A stretch of DNA of 64,000 nt from Sphingopyxis sp. HIX. Lineage in GTDB: Bacteria > Pseudomonadota > Alphaproteobacteria > Sphingomonadales > Sphingomonadaceae. Location of the stretch: the NCBI RefSeq assembly GCF_001468285.1, contig NZ_LNSB01000013.1, positions 1 to 64,000 on the forward strand. Reading direction: 5' to 3'. Below, one piece after another: positions 41,666 to 50,311 of the stretch (the first letter of the stretch is position 1; each line of letters starts with the position of its first letter). Made by a program: the position numbers and the translations under genes. The notes under the pieces were generated by a model. It did no database searches and was not told where the DNA came from. It saw nothing but the letters and a program-made list of their open reading frames with translations.

Positions 41666-42736
41666 TCAAGCCCTTGCGGTTTCGGCCTCGCCCTCGTCCG
41701 CGCCGTCCCCGTCGGGGTTGGCGCGGTTCCAGCGCACCGAGGACCAGAAGGCGATGCCGATCAGCACCGCACCGATCAGCCCGGTGATCACCTCCGGAAT
41801 ATGCTGGAAGGTGTTGATGTACATGATCACCGCCAGCGCGAGGATGGCATAGAAGGCGCCATGCTCGAGGTAGCGATATTCGGACATCGTGCCCTTGCGG
41901 ACGAGGAAGATCGTCATCGAACGCACGAACATCGCGCCGATGCCGAGGCCGATGGCGATGATGATCAGGTTGTTGGTGAGTGCGAACGCCCCGATCACGC
42001 CATCGAACGAGAAGCTGGCGTCGAGCACTTCGAGGTAGAGGAAGGCACCGAAGCCGGCCTTCGCCACCTGGCCGGTGGTCGGCGTCGGGGGTTCGAGCAC
42101 ATGGTTGACGATCTCGACCACGATGAAGGTCAGGAGGCCGCCGATCGCCGCGATGATGAAGACCAGCGCGTCGGCGTCGGACAGCATCGTCGAGGTGAGC
42201 CAGGTGCCGAGCAGGACCAGCCCGATCGCCACCGCGTCGATGTCGGCGACCTTGGCGAGCGGCCGTTCGATCGCTGCGATCCAGTCGACTTCCTTATCGG
42301 AATCGAAGAAATATTTGAGGCCGACCATGCCGAGGAAGGCGCCGCCGAAGCCCATCAGGCCGATATGCGCGTCGCTGACGATGCGCTGATATTCCTGGGG
42401 CTCGTTGAGCGCGAGCTTGAACGCCTCGATCGGGCCGAGGCCCGCCGCGACCATCACGATCACGAGCGGGAAGACGATGCGCATCCCGAACACCGCGATC
42501 GCGATACCCCAGGTGAGGAAGCGTTGCTGCCAGACCGGGTCCATGTCCTTCAAGACCGAGGCGTTGACCGCGGCATTGTCGAACGAGAGCGAGACCTCGA
42601 GCACCGAGAGCACGATACAGATCCACACGATGCCGAGCACCCCGTCGACCGTGCCGGTGAGCTCCCAGCCGTACCAAGCGCCCAATGCGAGCGCCACCAC
42701 GGTGAATAGCAGCGAACCGCCAAAATGTTTGAACAT
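41666..42736 (-). CDS. terC: TerC/DUF475 family integral membrane protein
   Basis: A 356-residue inner-membrane protein with about eight to nine helices. The TerC signatures are the acidic intramembrane motifs LEVSLSFDNAAVNASVL (about 48-64) and LEVLDASFSFDGVIGAFALTNN (about 227-248), with Asp residues placed to bind metal ions. The family is implicated in manganese export and in supporting exoenzyme metallation, and in Ter operons it is thought to be the membrane anchor of TerD/TerB complexes. It lies 39 bases after the TerA-like gene. Confidence 0.9.
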   Translation of the reverse strand: MFKHFGGSLLFTVVALALGAWYGWELTGTVDGVLGIVWICIVLSVLEVSLSFDNAAVNASVLKDMDPVWQQRFLTWGIAIAVFGMRIVFPLVIVMVAAGLGPIEAFKLALNEPQEYQRIVSDAHIGLMGFGGAFLGMVGLKYFFDSDKEVDWIAAIERPLAKVADIDAVAIGLVLLGTWLTSTMLSDADALVFIIAAIGGLLTFIVVEIVNHVLEPPTPTTGQVAKAGFGAFLYLEVLDASFSFDGVIGAFALTNNLIIIAIGLGIGAMFVRSMTIFLVRKGTMSEYRYLEHGAFYAILALAVIMYINTFQHIPEVITGLIGAVLIGIAFWSSVRWNRANPDGDGADEGEAETARA

Positions 42737-42775
42737 CGAAATTCGTCCCCTTCCCGCCGCAGCGGTCCTTAAAAA

Positions 42776-43972
42776 TCAGTCTTTCGAACCCGCGGCCCAG
42801 CGCAGGAAGATGCCGATGTCGTCGGCATATTCCTTCTGGTCACGGTAATAGCGCATGTGGCGCTGCATCTTCAGGCTGCCGCCCTCGTTATCGAGGATTG
42901 CGATGCCGCACAGCCGGCAATTGTCGCGCCCTTCGTCGAGGCGGACCTCGATCTCGGGCTGGCCGGGGATCGTCATGCGCACGACGCCGTCGGTCTTGTT
43001 CCAGTTGGGAACCCCGTCGTAGATCAGCGCGAACACCGCGATCCGCTTGATATGGTCGAAATATTGCCCGTTGACGCGGATCGTCTCGCCCGCCGAAACC
43101 GCGCCGGTGCGGTCGTCGCCCGACAGCTGGATGAAGGGTTCGCGGTGGAAGTCGCCGAACGCGCGGCCCAGCGCCTGGATCACGCCCTTGTAGCCGTCCT
43201 GCAGTTCGAACAGCACGCCGAGATCGAGGTCGATATTCTTGGGCCCGCCGCCAAAGAAGCCGCGCTTCTGTTCGGGCTGGCTCCAGTTGAGGTTGAGCAC
43301 GATCTCGCCGAAGGTCGAGCCGGTCTTCTTGAGGCTGACGCTGGGGCTCGATTTTTCGAGCGTGATCTTCTTGAGGCTGACCGGTGCCGACGGCGCAGGC
43401 GCAGGGGCCGGAGCGGGCGCAGGCGCGGGAGCCGGGGCGGGCGCGGGCGCCGGGGCGGGAGCGGGAGCCGGCGCATCGGCCACCTCGCCACCGAAATGGC
43501 CGATCAGGCTCGCGAGGCCGCCGGCAAAGCCCGCGGCGATCGTCCCGCATTTCCAGCCCGAGCTGTGGCGGTAGAATTCGACCATCATCACCGCCTTTTC
43601 GTTGGTGAGATGCTCGGCGACGTTGAACTCGGCCTTGCCGCCGTCGATCGAGACGAGCAGCGGCCTGGCATCGGCGATCGAGCGGTCGTCGTGCGTCGCG
43701 GTGAAGACGATACGGTCGATGCTGGCGGGCAGCGCGTCGAGGTCGACCGCGAACACCGCCTTGTCCGACGAGGGCGACAGGCTGATCGCCCCCTCGGGCG
43801 TGCGCGGGTTGGAGAAGAGCACGACATAACGGTCGTCGCCGATCTTGCGCTCGGCGTTGAGCCCGAAGGCCGCGATATCCACCCCCGCGAGGCCGAAGGA
43901 TACCACGACTTCGCAGCGGTTGCCGACGCCGAGATCGGCGAGGCCGCGCTTTTCACCCTTTTGCAATTGCAT
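42776..43972 (-). CDS. TerA-like two-domain protein with (Ala-Pro)14 linker
   Basis: A 398-residue protein. Residues 1-160 form a TerD-like domain whose end, EFYRHSSGWKCGTIAAGFAGGLASL, is clear; residues 167-194 are 14 uninterrupted Ala-Pro pairs; residues 198-398 form a second TerD/TerA-type domain (GEIVLNLNWSQ, the calcium-site NIDLDLGVLFEL, GDDRTGAVSAGETI) with a TerA-like C-terminal tail (NCRLCGIAILDNEGGSLKMQRHMRYY). The linker should be a stiff, extended rod holding the two domains apart. It sits between the first terD gene and terC. Confidence 0.83.
   Translation of the reverse strand: MQLQKGEKRGLADLGVGNRCEVVVSFGLAGVDIAAFGLNAERKIGDDRYVVLFSNPRTPEGAISLSPSSDKAVFAVDLDALPASIDRIVFTATHDDRSIADARPLLVSIDGGKAEFNVAEHLTNEKAVMMVEFYRHSSGWKCGTIAAGFAGGLASLIGHFGGEVADAPAPAPAPAPAPAPAPAPAPAPAPAPAPSAPVSLKKITLEKSSPSVSLKKTGSTFGEIVLNLNWSQPEQKRGFFGGGPKNIDLDLGVLFELQDGYKGVIQALGRAFGDFHREPFIQLSGDDRTGAVSAGETIRVNGQYFDHIKRIAVFALIYDGVPNWNKTDGVVRMTIPGQPEIEVRLDEGRDNCRLCGIAILDNEGGSLKMQRHMRYYRDQKEYADDIGIFLRWAAGSKD
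43391..43474 (-). repeat. 84-base Ala-Pro coding repeat
   Basis: Fourteen consecutive codon pairs for Ala-Pro, using mixed GCN and CCN codons (GCG, GCC, GCT, CCC, CCG, CCT), lie in frame in the TerA-like gene. The synonymous variation shows it is kept at the protein level rather than being a fresh slippage array, although its length could still vary between strains. Confidence 0.85.
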
Positions 43973-43988
43973 CGATGCCCCCCTTGCC

Positions 43989-44007
43989 GTCGCGGCTTCG
44001 CCGCGAC
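43989..44007. promoter_or_regulatory. Inverted repeat between the leading terD and TerA-like genes
   Basis: GTCGCGGC (43989-43996) and GCCGCGAC (44000-44007) are perfect reverse complements around a TTC loop, between the first terD gene of the operon and the TerA-like gene. No T-run follows. Confidence 0.5.
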
Positions 44008-44029
44008 GCGGATCGTTGAGTTTGACGGA

Positions 44030-44617
44030 TCAGATCAGGCTGCGCGACTGGTCGGCGAGCTGCTGGACATGCACGCCCTGCGCGCGTTCGCCCAGCGCCT
44101 TGTAGATCCATTCGCCGCCGCTGCGCTTCAACGAGGCGAGGATCAGCCCGGTATAGCTGCCGCTCTCGCTGATGTCGTAGCGCGCGAGTTCGCGGTTGGT
44201 CGACAAGTCGATGACGCGACCGAAGGCGTTGGCGACCTTGTCGAAGGTCTGGCCGCGGAAGCTGGTGACGGTGAGCACGAGCGTCTCGACGTTCGACGGC
44301 AGGCGCGTCAGGTCGATCATGATCGTCTCGTCGTCGCCGTCGCCCTCGCCGGTGAGATTGTCACCGCTGTGGCGGATCGAGCCGTCGTCGCTGGTCAGTT
44401 TCTGGAACCACACGACGTCGACGATATTGCCGCCGCCGTCGAACACGAGGCACGAGGCGTCGAGGTCGATCTCTTCGTTGCCGCCCGCGAGCTTGGCGAA
44501 GAAACCCTTTGCCGGGGCCATGTCCCAGCCCACGCCGAGCGCGATGCGGGTGAGCCCGCTGCCGCCGGCTTCCTTCGACAGGCTGACACTCGAATTCTTG
44601 TTGAGCGAAATGGCCAC
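44030..44617 (-). CDS. terD: TerD family protein, first gene of the Ter operon
   Basis: A 195-residue TerD-domain protein: AISLNKNSSVSLSKEAGG, the calcium-site [36 protein letters not shown], and FGRVIDLSTNRELARYDIS. The tail is longer and less conserved than in the other copies. The start is GTG 44617, with GGAGGAG six bases upstream; the frame is open further but without family-like sequence. It opens the 15-gene minus-strand operon that ends at 30927. TATATC on the minus strand (44664-44659) could be part of its promoter, with no convincing -35. Confidence 0.88.
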   Translation of the reverse strand: MAISLNKNSSVSLSKEAGGSGLTRIALGVGWDMAPAKGFFAKLAGGNEEIDLDASCLVFDGGGNIVDVVWFQKLTSDDGSIRHSGDNLTGEGDGDDETIMIDLTRLPSNVETLVLTVTSFRGQTFDKVANAFGRVIDLSTNRELARYDISESGSYTGLILASLKRSGGEWIYKALGERAQGVHVQQLADQSRSLI

Positions 44618-44793
44618 TTGTCTCTCCTCCACCGACGGACATCCACGGGAGTCCGACTGATATAAACCGCCCCCCGGCCTGTCCATATCTTTGTCGGCGG
44701 TCACCGATGCGACTAATCGGCGAAATAATTCTGTAACTCATGTGGTTAAGCAGAGGTTTTGGCGGCGGGATTTACGCGCCGGCACGCGCCGTT

Positions 44794-47457
44794 TTAATGC
44801 CGCGCGCCCGGCTCGATCAGCTTGAGCCCCAGCGTCGAGGCGTTGAGTACCGCCTCCTCGCGCGTCCCCGCGCGCAATTTGCGCATCACATTCTTGAGGT
44901 GCCACTTCACCGTCTCGGGCGCGAGTTGCAGCGTGCGGGCGATTTCCTTGTTCGACTCGCCGGCGTTGAGCGCGCTCAATATCTCGATCTCGCGCTCGGT
45001 AAGGAAGGAGAAGGCCTCGCCCGGCGCGGCACCGTGCCCGCCCTCGAGCGCGGGGTTGCGGCGCGAGGGCTCGGCGAGGCGCAGCAGCGCGAGAAAACAG
45101 CCCGAGGCATAGGCCTCGCTGCAGAAATTCTGCACCGCGCGCACCCCGGTGACGTCGAGCACGTCGACGATCGTGCGGCGGAAGCCGACGCTGGCGGCGT
45201 GGTTGAGGAAGCGTACCGTCTCCAATTCGACCATCTTGTCGCAGCGGCCGCTGAGCTGCGGCAATATGTTGAACAGCGTTGCCGATGTGCGCAGCTCGGC
45301 ATCGTCGGCGCTCGACGCGAGCTGGAGCAGCAGTGCCGCGACGCGCGTCAGCCGCGGGCGGTCCCCGGCGGCGATCGCCTCATAGGCCCGCATTTCGGCG
45401 AGCAGCGCGAAGGCGCGGCCGGGCGCCGACAGCGGATCGAGCACCGCCGCTTCCTCGTCGGCGGTGGCCACCACCGCCTCGGGATCGACCGTCTGCGGCA
45501 ACCGCAGCCGCGCGCGCTCGACGACGCACAGCGCCTTGAGCGGCGCCCAGCCGCGATCGAAGGCGACAAGTTCGGCGCGGTCGATCAGCGCCGCGGCGCG
45601 ATCGGCCTGCTCGGCGCCCGCCGCGGTGCGGATCGCGACGAGATAGGCGTTGAGCAACGCGTCCTGGAAACAGGCGTTGTCGAGCTGGGGGAGCGCGCGG
45701 GCCGCGAGCATGGCTGCGGTATTGAAATCCTCGCGCTCGTAGCAGCAGCGCGCCAGCGCTGCGTCGACCAGCGCCGTCGCGAGCCCCTGTTCCGCGCCCT
45801 GCGGCGCATCGCGCAGCATCCGCTCGGCTTCGCCGAGCTGCGCCTGCGCCCGCGCGGCGGCAGCCCTGGCGGTGATCGCGAGCGCCAGCGGCAGGTCGAG
45901 CGGGCGCCCGCGACCGCGCAGCAGCAGTGGCCGCACGGCGTCGTGGACCAGCCCGAACAGCCCGCGCTTCAGCGCGCCATGCGCCAGCGTCGCATGCAGC
46001 ATTGATGCAGCGAAATCCGAGAGTTCGACCGGCGCGGCGAGCAACTGGTCGCAGGCCTCGACGGCCTGATCGAGCCCGTCGGCGGCGTAAGCGCGGTGGA
46101 GCAGGTCGAGTGCGGGCGCGTCGGCACCCGCGGCTTCGAAACCGCCCTCGTCCTGCCCGCCCAGCACCGCGAGCCACGCGCGCGCGCGGCCGAGGTCGAG
46201 GCTGGCGGCGATGGTCCCGGCGGGGAGCGCGGCGATCCAGTCGCCGGCCTGCTCGATATGGCCGCTTTCGATCATCGGCATCGCGGCGGCGGCAATGAGC
46301 GCGCCGGCCTGCTCGAAATCTGCGGCCGCCAGCGCCTGCTCGATCGCCTCGGCGGTCAGCCCCGCGGCGGCATAATAGCGCGCGGCTGCGCAGTGCAGTT
46401 GCGCGGCACGGCCGGGTTCGGCGCGATCGAGGCGGCGGCGCAGTGCGGCGCGAAACGCGGGGTGCAGCCGGTATGACGCACCGTCTTCGCCGGCTTCGAC
46501 GAAGAGCCCCTGCCCCGCCAGATCGCGCAGCCGGTCGCTGCTACCTCCATCGCCACTTAGCAGGCGCGCGAGTTGAGCATCGAGGCGCGGCGCGACCGCG
46601 CAGCGCTGAAGTAACAGGCGCGAGGCATCGGGCAGGCCGTCGACCACCTGCGCGAGGAAGACATCGATGCGCGCGAGCAGGCCGGCAAAATCGCCTCCCT
46701 TCAGCAGTTCGGGGCACTGCGCCGCGAGCCTGAGCCCGGCGGGCCAGCCTTCGAGCAATTCATGCAGTCGAGCGGCGTCTTGAGCCTCGAGCGACGCACC
46801 CGCGGCGGAAAGGAAAGCGCTCGCCGCCGCATCGTCCAGCCCCAGCTCGGCCGAGCCGATCCGCAGCGCCATGCCGCGGCGCTCGACCGTGTCGACGGCA
46901 ACCGTGGGGGCGGTACGGCCGGTCAGGACGAGATGCAGTTGCGCGGGCGGGTGGCGGAGCACGGCGTCGAGCAATTCGGTCGCGCGCGCGTCGGCGAGCC
47001 AGTCGGCGTCGTCGAGGATCAGCAGGAGCGGCCGGTCGTCGGCGTCAATCGCCTCGGCCAGTTCGGCCGCGAGGTCGGGCCCGGACCTATCCGCTCCCCC
47101 CGATTGAGGCGCGCGGCCGCACGCGAGGTGCACTGCTGCCGCGATATGCGAAGCCGCCGCCGGGCCATCGTCGTCGGCGGCGAACGAGACCCAGCCCGCG
47201 CGCCAGCCCGCGGTCTTCGCCTCGGCGAACAGTGCGGCGGCGAAAGCGGTCTTGCCGTAACCCATGGGTGCCCGCACCAGCGCGAGCTCGCGCTGCGCGA
47301 GCCGGTCCAGCCATAGGGCGGCACGGTCGAGGCCGACGAGATCGGCCGGGAAACGCGGCGGGCGATATTTGGGCGGCACCGGCGCCGCGCGGGCATGATC
47401 CCCCACGACGCGCAGATGCGCCTTGGCCTCGGTCCTCGATCCCGGTTGGATGGTCAT
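44794..47457 (-). CDS. MalT-type LuxR transcriptional regulator
   Basis: An 887-residue STAND-class activator. Walker A is RAPMGYGKT (about 62-70), Walker B is LLLILDDADWL (about 147-157), an alpha-helical repeat region follows (about 370-790), and a LuxR helix-turn-helix closes the protein (about 815-880, FLTEREIEILSALNAGESNK, then VKWHLKNVMRKL). Like MalT, it should bind ATP and a small inducer and oligomerise on DNA. It is divergent from the TonB receptor operon at 47626, which it probably controls through the palindromes at 47480-47495 and 47542-47572. Confidence 0.87.
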   Translation of the reverse strand: MTIQPGSRTEAKAHLRVVGDHARAAPVPPKYRPPRFPADLVGLDRAALWLDRLAQRELALVRAPMGYGKTAFAAALFAEAKTAGWRAGWVSFAADDDGPAAASHIAAAVHLACGRAPQSGGADRSGPDLAAELAEAIDADDRPLLLILDDADWLADARATELLDAVLRHPPAQLHLVLTGRTAPTVAVDTVERRGMALRIGSAELGLDDAAASAFLSAAGASLEAQDAARLHELLEGWPAGLRLAAQCPELLKGGDFAGLLARIDVFLAQVVDGLPDASRLLLQRCAVAPRLDAQLARLLSGDGGSSDRLRDLAGQGLFVEAGEDGASYRLHPAFRAALRRRLDRAEPGRAAQLHCAAARYYAAAGLTAEAIEQALAAADFEQAGALIAAAAMPMIESGHIEQAGDWIAALPAGTIAASLDLGRARAWLAVLGGQDEGGFEAAGADAPALDLLHRAYAADGLDQAVEACDQLLAAPVELSDFAASMLHATLAHGALKRGLFGLVHDAVRPLLLRGRGRPLDLPLALAITARAAAARAQAQLGEAERMLRDAPQGAEQGLATALVDAALARCCYEREDFNTAAMLAARALPQLDNACFQDALLNAYLVAIRTAAGAEQADRAAALIDRAELVAFDRGWAPLKALCVVERARLRLPQTVDPEAVVATADEEAAVLDPLSAPGRAFALLAEMRAYEAIAAGDRPRLTRVAALLLQLASSADDAELRTSATLFNILPQLSGRCDKMVELETVRFLNHAASVGFRRTIVDVLDVTGVRAVQNFCSEAYASGCFLALLRLAEPSRRNPALEGGHGAAPGEAFSFLTEREIEILSALNAGESNKEIARTLQLAPETVKWHLKNVMRKLRAGTREEAVLNASTLGLKLIEPGARH

Positions 47458-47479
47458 GTCTCGCCCTCCATCTGAACCC

Positions 47480-47495
47480 CATGGCTATAGCCATG
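47480..47495. promoter_or_regulatory. 16-bp perfect palindrome, candidate LuxR operator
   Basis: CATGGCTATAGCCATG is a perfect palindrome in the divergent gap between the MalT-like regulator and the receptor. Its GGCTAT core recurs in the inverted repeat at 47542-47572. Confidence 0.55.
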
Positions 47496-47541
47496 CGGCG
47501 CCCGCGGCAAGCGTCCCCCCCATCGCTCCCCCCGCCGCCTC

Positions 47542-47572
47542 GGCTATGACGCCGCCCGGCTCCGCCATAGCC
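47542..47572. promoter_or_regulatory. Spaced inverted repeat, candidate LuxR operator
   Basis: GGCTATG (47542-47548) and CATAGCC (47566-47572) are reverse complements separated by 17 bases, 54 bases or more before the receptor ATG. The arms share GGCTAT with the palindrome at 47480-47495. Confidence 0.45.
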
Positions 47573-47625
47573 TCTCCCCATCGACGGCCTCGCATCGACG
47601 GGCCGCGAGCCGTGGGAGAGACGAT

Positions 47626-50235
47626 ATGATCAACAAGGCTTTTCTGGCGACCTGCCTGTCCACCACCATGCTGGTCGGCTGGCACGCCCCCGCCCTTGCC
47701 CAGGACGCGCCGGCCGATGCGCCGGCCGACGCCGCCGCGGCGGAGGCCGACAGCGGCGGGATCGCCGAGATCGTCGTCACGGCGCAGAAGCGCGCGCAGA
47801 ATCTGCAGGACGTCCCCGTCGCGGTGTCCGCCATCGGCGGCGACGCGCTCGAAAGCCGCGGGATCACCGAGACCTCCGACCTGATGGGCGCGGTGCCCAG
47901 CCTCCAGGTCACCAGCCCCTATGGCAACACCCAGCCCAATTTCGCGCTGCGCGGCATTTCGGTCGCGAACGAATTTTCGGCGTCCACGGCTTCGCCGGTC
48001 GGGGTCTATGTCGACGAAGTCTATCAGAGCTTCCGCGCCAGCCACGGCCAGCAGCTCTACGACATCGACCGCGTCGAGGTGCTGCGCGGGCCGCAAGGCA
48101 CACTCTATGGCCGCAACACCACCGGCGGCGCGGTCAGCTTCTTCACCCGCAAGCCCGAGCTCGACGGCAACAACGGCTATCTGACGCTGGGGTACGGCAA
48201 TTACGACACCAAGACGGTGCAGGGCGCCGCCGAATTCACGCTGGTTCCCGACGTGCTCGGCATCCGGGTCGCGGGCACCCGCTCGAAGGGCGACGGCTGG
48301 CAGTTCAACCCCGCGCAGAACCGCCATGTCGGCACCACCGACACGATCGGCGGCCGCATCGCGATCCGCTGGAAACCGACCGACCGGCTCGACATCAACC
48401 TCAAATTCTATGCCGCGAAGGACGATCCGCTCGGCGCCAACGCCTATGCGATCGGCCAGCTCGCGGGCAATCGCGACGCGCTCGGCTATTCGCGCTTCGA
48501 CCCCGCGCAAAACGGCGGGCGGGCGCTGCGCCGCAACGAGGTGTCGGCGGACACCGGCGGCACCTATTATACCCGCTCGCAGGGCGCCGCGCTCAACATC
48601 AGCTACGAGGCCAGCGACACTGTGACGCTCACCTCGATCACCGGCTTCGACAAGGGCCGCTATGCGATCGACCCCAATGACTGCGACGGCTCGCCGAACG
48701 ACCTCTGCGCGATCCGCTTCCGCTCGCGCAGCAAGAATTTCAACCAGGACTTCCGCCTCGCCTATTCGGACGACAGCCTCGACGTCATTGCGGGCCTCTA
48801 TTACGGCAAGGACACGGTCAAGACATCGAACGAGCCCGACTTCTTCGGCGTGATCCGCCCGCTGCTGCTCGGCGCGGGGCTGCCCGGCAGCTACAACAAC
48901 GCCGCGGTCGCGACGCCCGACTCGATCGGCATCGTTCCCGCCTTCGCCGCCAATCCGGCGCTCGACCCGACCAATCCCGCGAGTTGCGCGCCGGTCGCGG
49001 TCAATCCCAACGGCTTCCTCGACGCGCGCTCGCTGATCGCGCTCCTGACCGACATCCAGCTCAACAATTCGGGCGGCGGCGGCTTCGGCGGGGCGATCTC
49101 GGCCGCGTGCCGCGCCGCGGGCGCGCCGCCCTTCACCCCGATCCTGGGCTCGCAGAAATTCGACATCCAGCGGCCCTCGAAGGCGATCTACGGCGACGTC
49201 ACCTGGAAAGCGACCGACGCGCTGACCATCGCGGTGGGCCTGCGCTACACGATGGACAAGGTGAAGTTCCGGAACGGCAGCACGATCCTGTACAGCCTCG
49301 ACGGCACCACCCCGGTGGTGAACCTGATCCCGTACAGCAACCCCTATAATCCCAATTTGCCGACGATGAACCTCAGCAGCAAGGCGAACCGGCTGACCGG
49401 GCGCGTCAACGTCAGCTACAAGTTCGCCGACGACGTGATGGGTTATCTGCAATATAGCCGCGGCTATCGCAGCGGCAGCTACAACGGCCTCGCCTACCAA
49501 GGCACGAACCAGGTCTATTATATCAAGCCCGAGCAGGTGAACGCCTATGAAGGCGGGCTCAAGACGCGCTTCCTCGACCGCCGCGTCCAGCTCAACCTCG
49601 CGGGCTTCTATTACGACTATTCGAACCAGCAGACGACGCAGGTCGTCGGCGCGACGACCTTCACCCGCAGCGCCAACGGCCGCGTCTATGGTGGCGAGGC
49701 CGAGCTGACGGTGCAGGCGGCAGATTCGCTCCGCCTCGACGCGACGCTCGGGCTGCTCAACAGCAAGTATAAGGGCAATGTCGTCGATCCCGCCGATCCC
49801 GCGACGCAGTTCACGCGCAACGTCAACGGCAACAGCTTCCCCAACGCGCCGGAGACGACCTTCACCGCGGGTTTCGAATGGGACGTGTTCGACAGCAATG
49901 CCGGCAAGCTGACGCTGCGCGGCGACGCCAATTATATGGGCAAATATTATTTCGACTCGTTCGGCGATTACGGGCTCGATCCGTGCGACAAGCCCGGCGC
50001 GCCCGGCGCGATCCGCCCGGCGGGGACCGCCTTCACCTGCGGCAATCCGTCCTACTGGCTGCTCAACAGCCGCCTGACCTATCAGAAGGACAGCTTCTCG
50101 GTCAGCGCGTGGGTCAAGAACCTGACCAACAAATATTATTACACCTACGGGCTCAACATCGACGTGTTCGGGCTCGACTATCTGAACCGCGGCATGCCGC
50201 GCACCTATGGCGTCGAGGCGACGGTGAAATTCTGA
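47626..50235 (+). CDS. TonB-dependent receptor of a small-molecule uptake operon
   Basis: An 869-residue outer-membrane receptor with a signal peptide (cleavage near ALA-QDA), a TonB box EIVVTAQKR (about 48-56), a plug with GVYVDEVYQSF and VEVLRGPQGTLYGRNTTGGA (about 128-165), and a barrel ending in VEATVKF. The plug is of the CirA/FyuA-like class used by sphingomonads for aromatic, terpenoid or steroid substrates. It leads an SDR, a saccharopine-dehydrogenase-like oxidoreductase and an acyl-CoA ligase, which points to uptake of a carboxylated or oxidisable hydrophobic compound. The ligand cannot be named from sequence. Confidence 0.85.
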   Translation: MINKAFLATCLSTTMLVGWHAPALAQDAPADAPADAAAAEADSGGIAEIVVTAQKRAQNLQDVPVAVSAIGGDALESRGITETSDLMGAVPSLQVTSPYGNTQPNFALRGISVANEFSASTASPVGVYVDEVYQSFRASHGQQLYDIDRVEVLRGPQGTLYGRNTTGGAVSFFTRKPELDGNNGYLTLGYGNYDTKTVQGAAEFTLVPDVLGIRVAGTRSKGDGWQFNPAQNRHVGTTDTIGGRIAIRWKPTDRLDINLKFYAAKDDPLGANAYAIGQLAGNRDALGYSRFDPAQNGGRALRRNEVSADTGGTYYTRSQGAALNISYEASDTVTLTSITGFDKGRYAIDPNDCDGSPNDLCAIRFRSRSKNFNQDFRLAYSDDSLDVIAGLYYGKDTVKTSNEPDFFGVIRPLLLGAGLPGSYNNAAVATPDSIGIVPAFAANPALDPTNPASCAPVAVNPNGFLDARSLIALLTDIQLNNSGGGGFGGAISAACRAAGAPPFTPILGSQKFDIQRPSKAIYGDVTWKATDALTIAVGLRYTMDKVKFRNGSTILYSLDGTTPVVNLIPYSNPYNPNLPTMNLSSKANRLTGRVNVSYKFADDVMGYLQYSRGYRSGSYNGLAYQGTNQVYYIKPEQVNAYEGGLKTRFLDRRVQLNLAGFYYDYSNQQTTQVVGATTFTRSANGRVYGGEAELTVQAADSLRLDATLGLLNSKYKGNVVDPADPATQFTRNVNGNSFPNAPETTFTAGFEWDVFDSNAGKLTLRGDANYMGKYYFDSFGDYGLDPCDKPGAPGAIRPAGTAFTCGNPSYWLLNSRLTYQKDSFSVSAWVKNLTNKYYYTYGLNIDVFGLDYLNRGMPRTYGVEATVKF

Positions 50236-50311
50236 CGGGTCGCCCCCGGGGTCGGCGGGCAATCCTCCTCCCGCCCGTCGGCCCTACCCCCTTTGAGCCA
50301 AGGATCATGTC

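Noticed and set aside
43391-43474. CRISPR-like or tandem DNA repeat
   Set aside because: It is an in-frame Ala-Pro coding stretch with mixed codons and no spacers.
47485-50262. 925-residue minus-strand open frame
   Set aside because: Antisense to the third catabolic TonB receptor; same compositional shadow.
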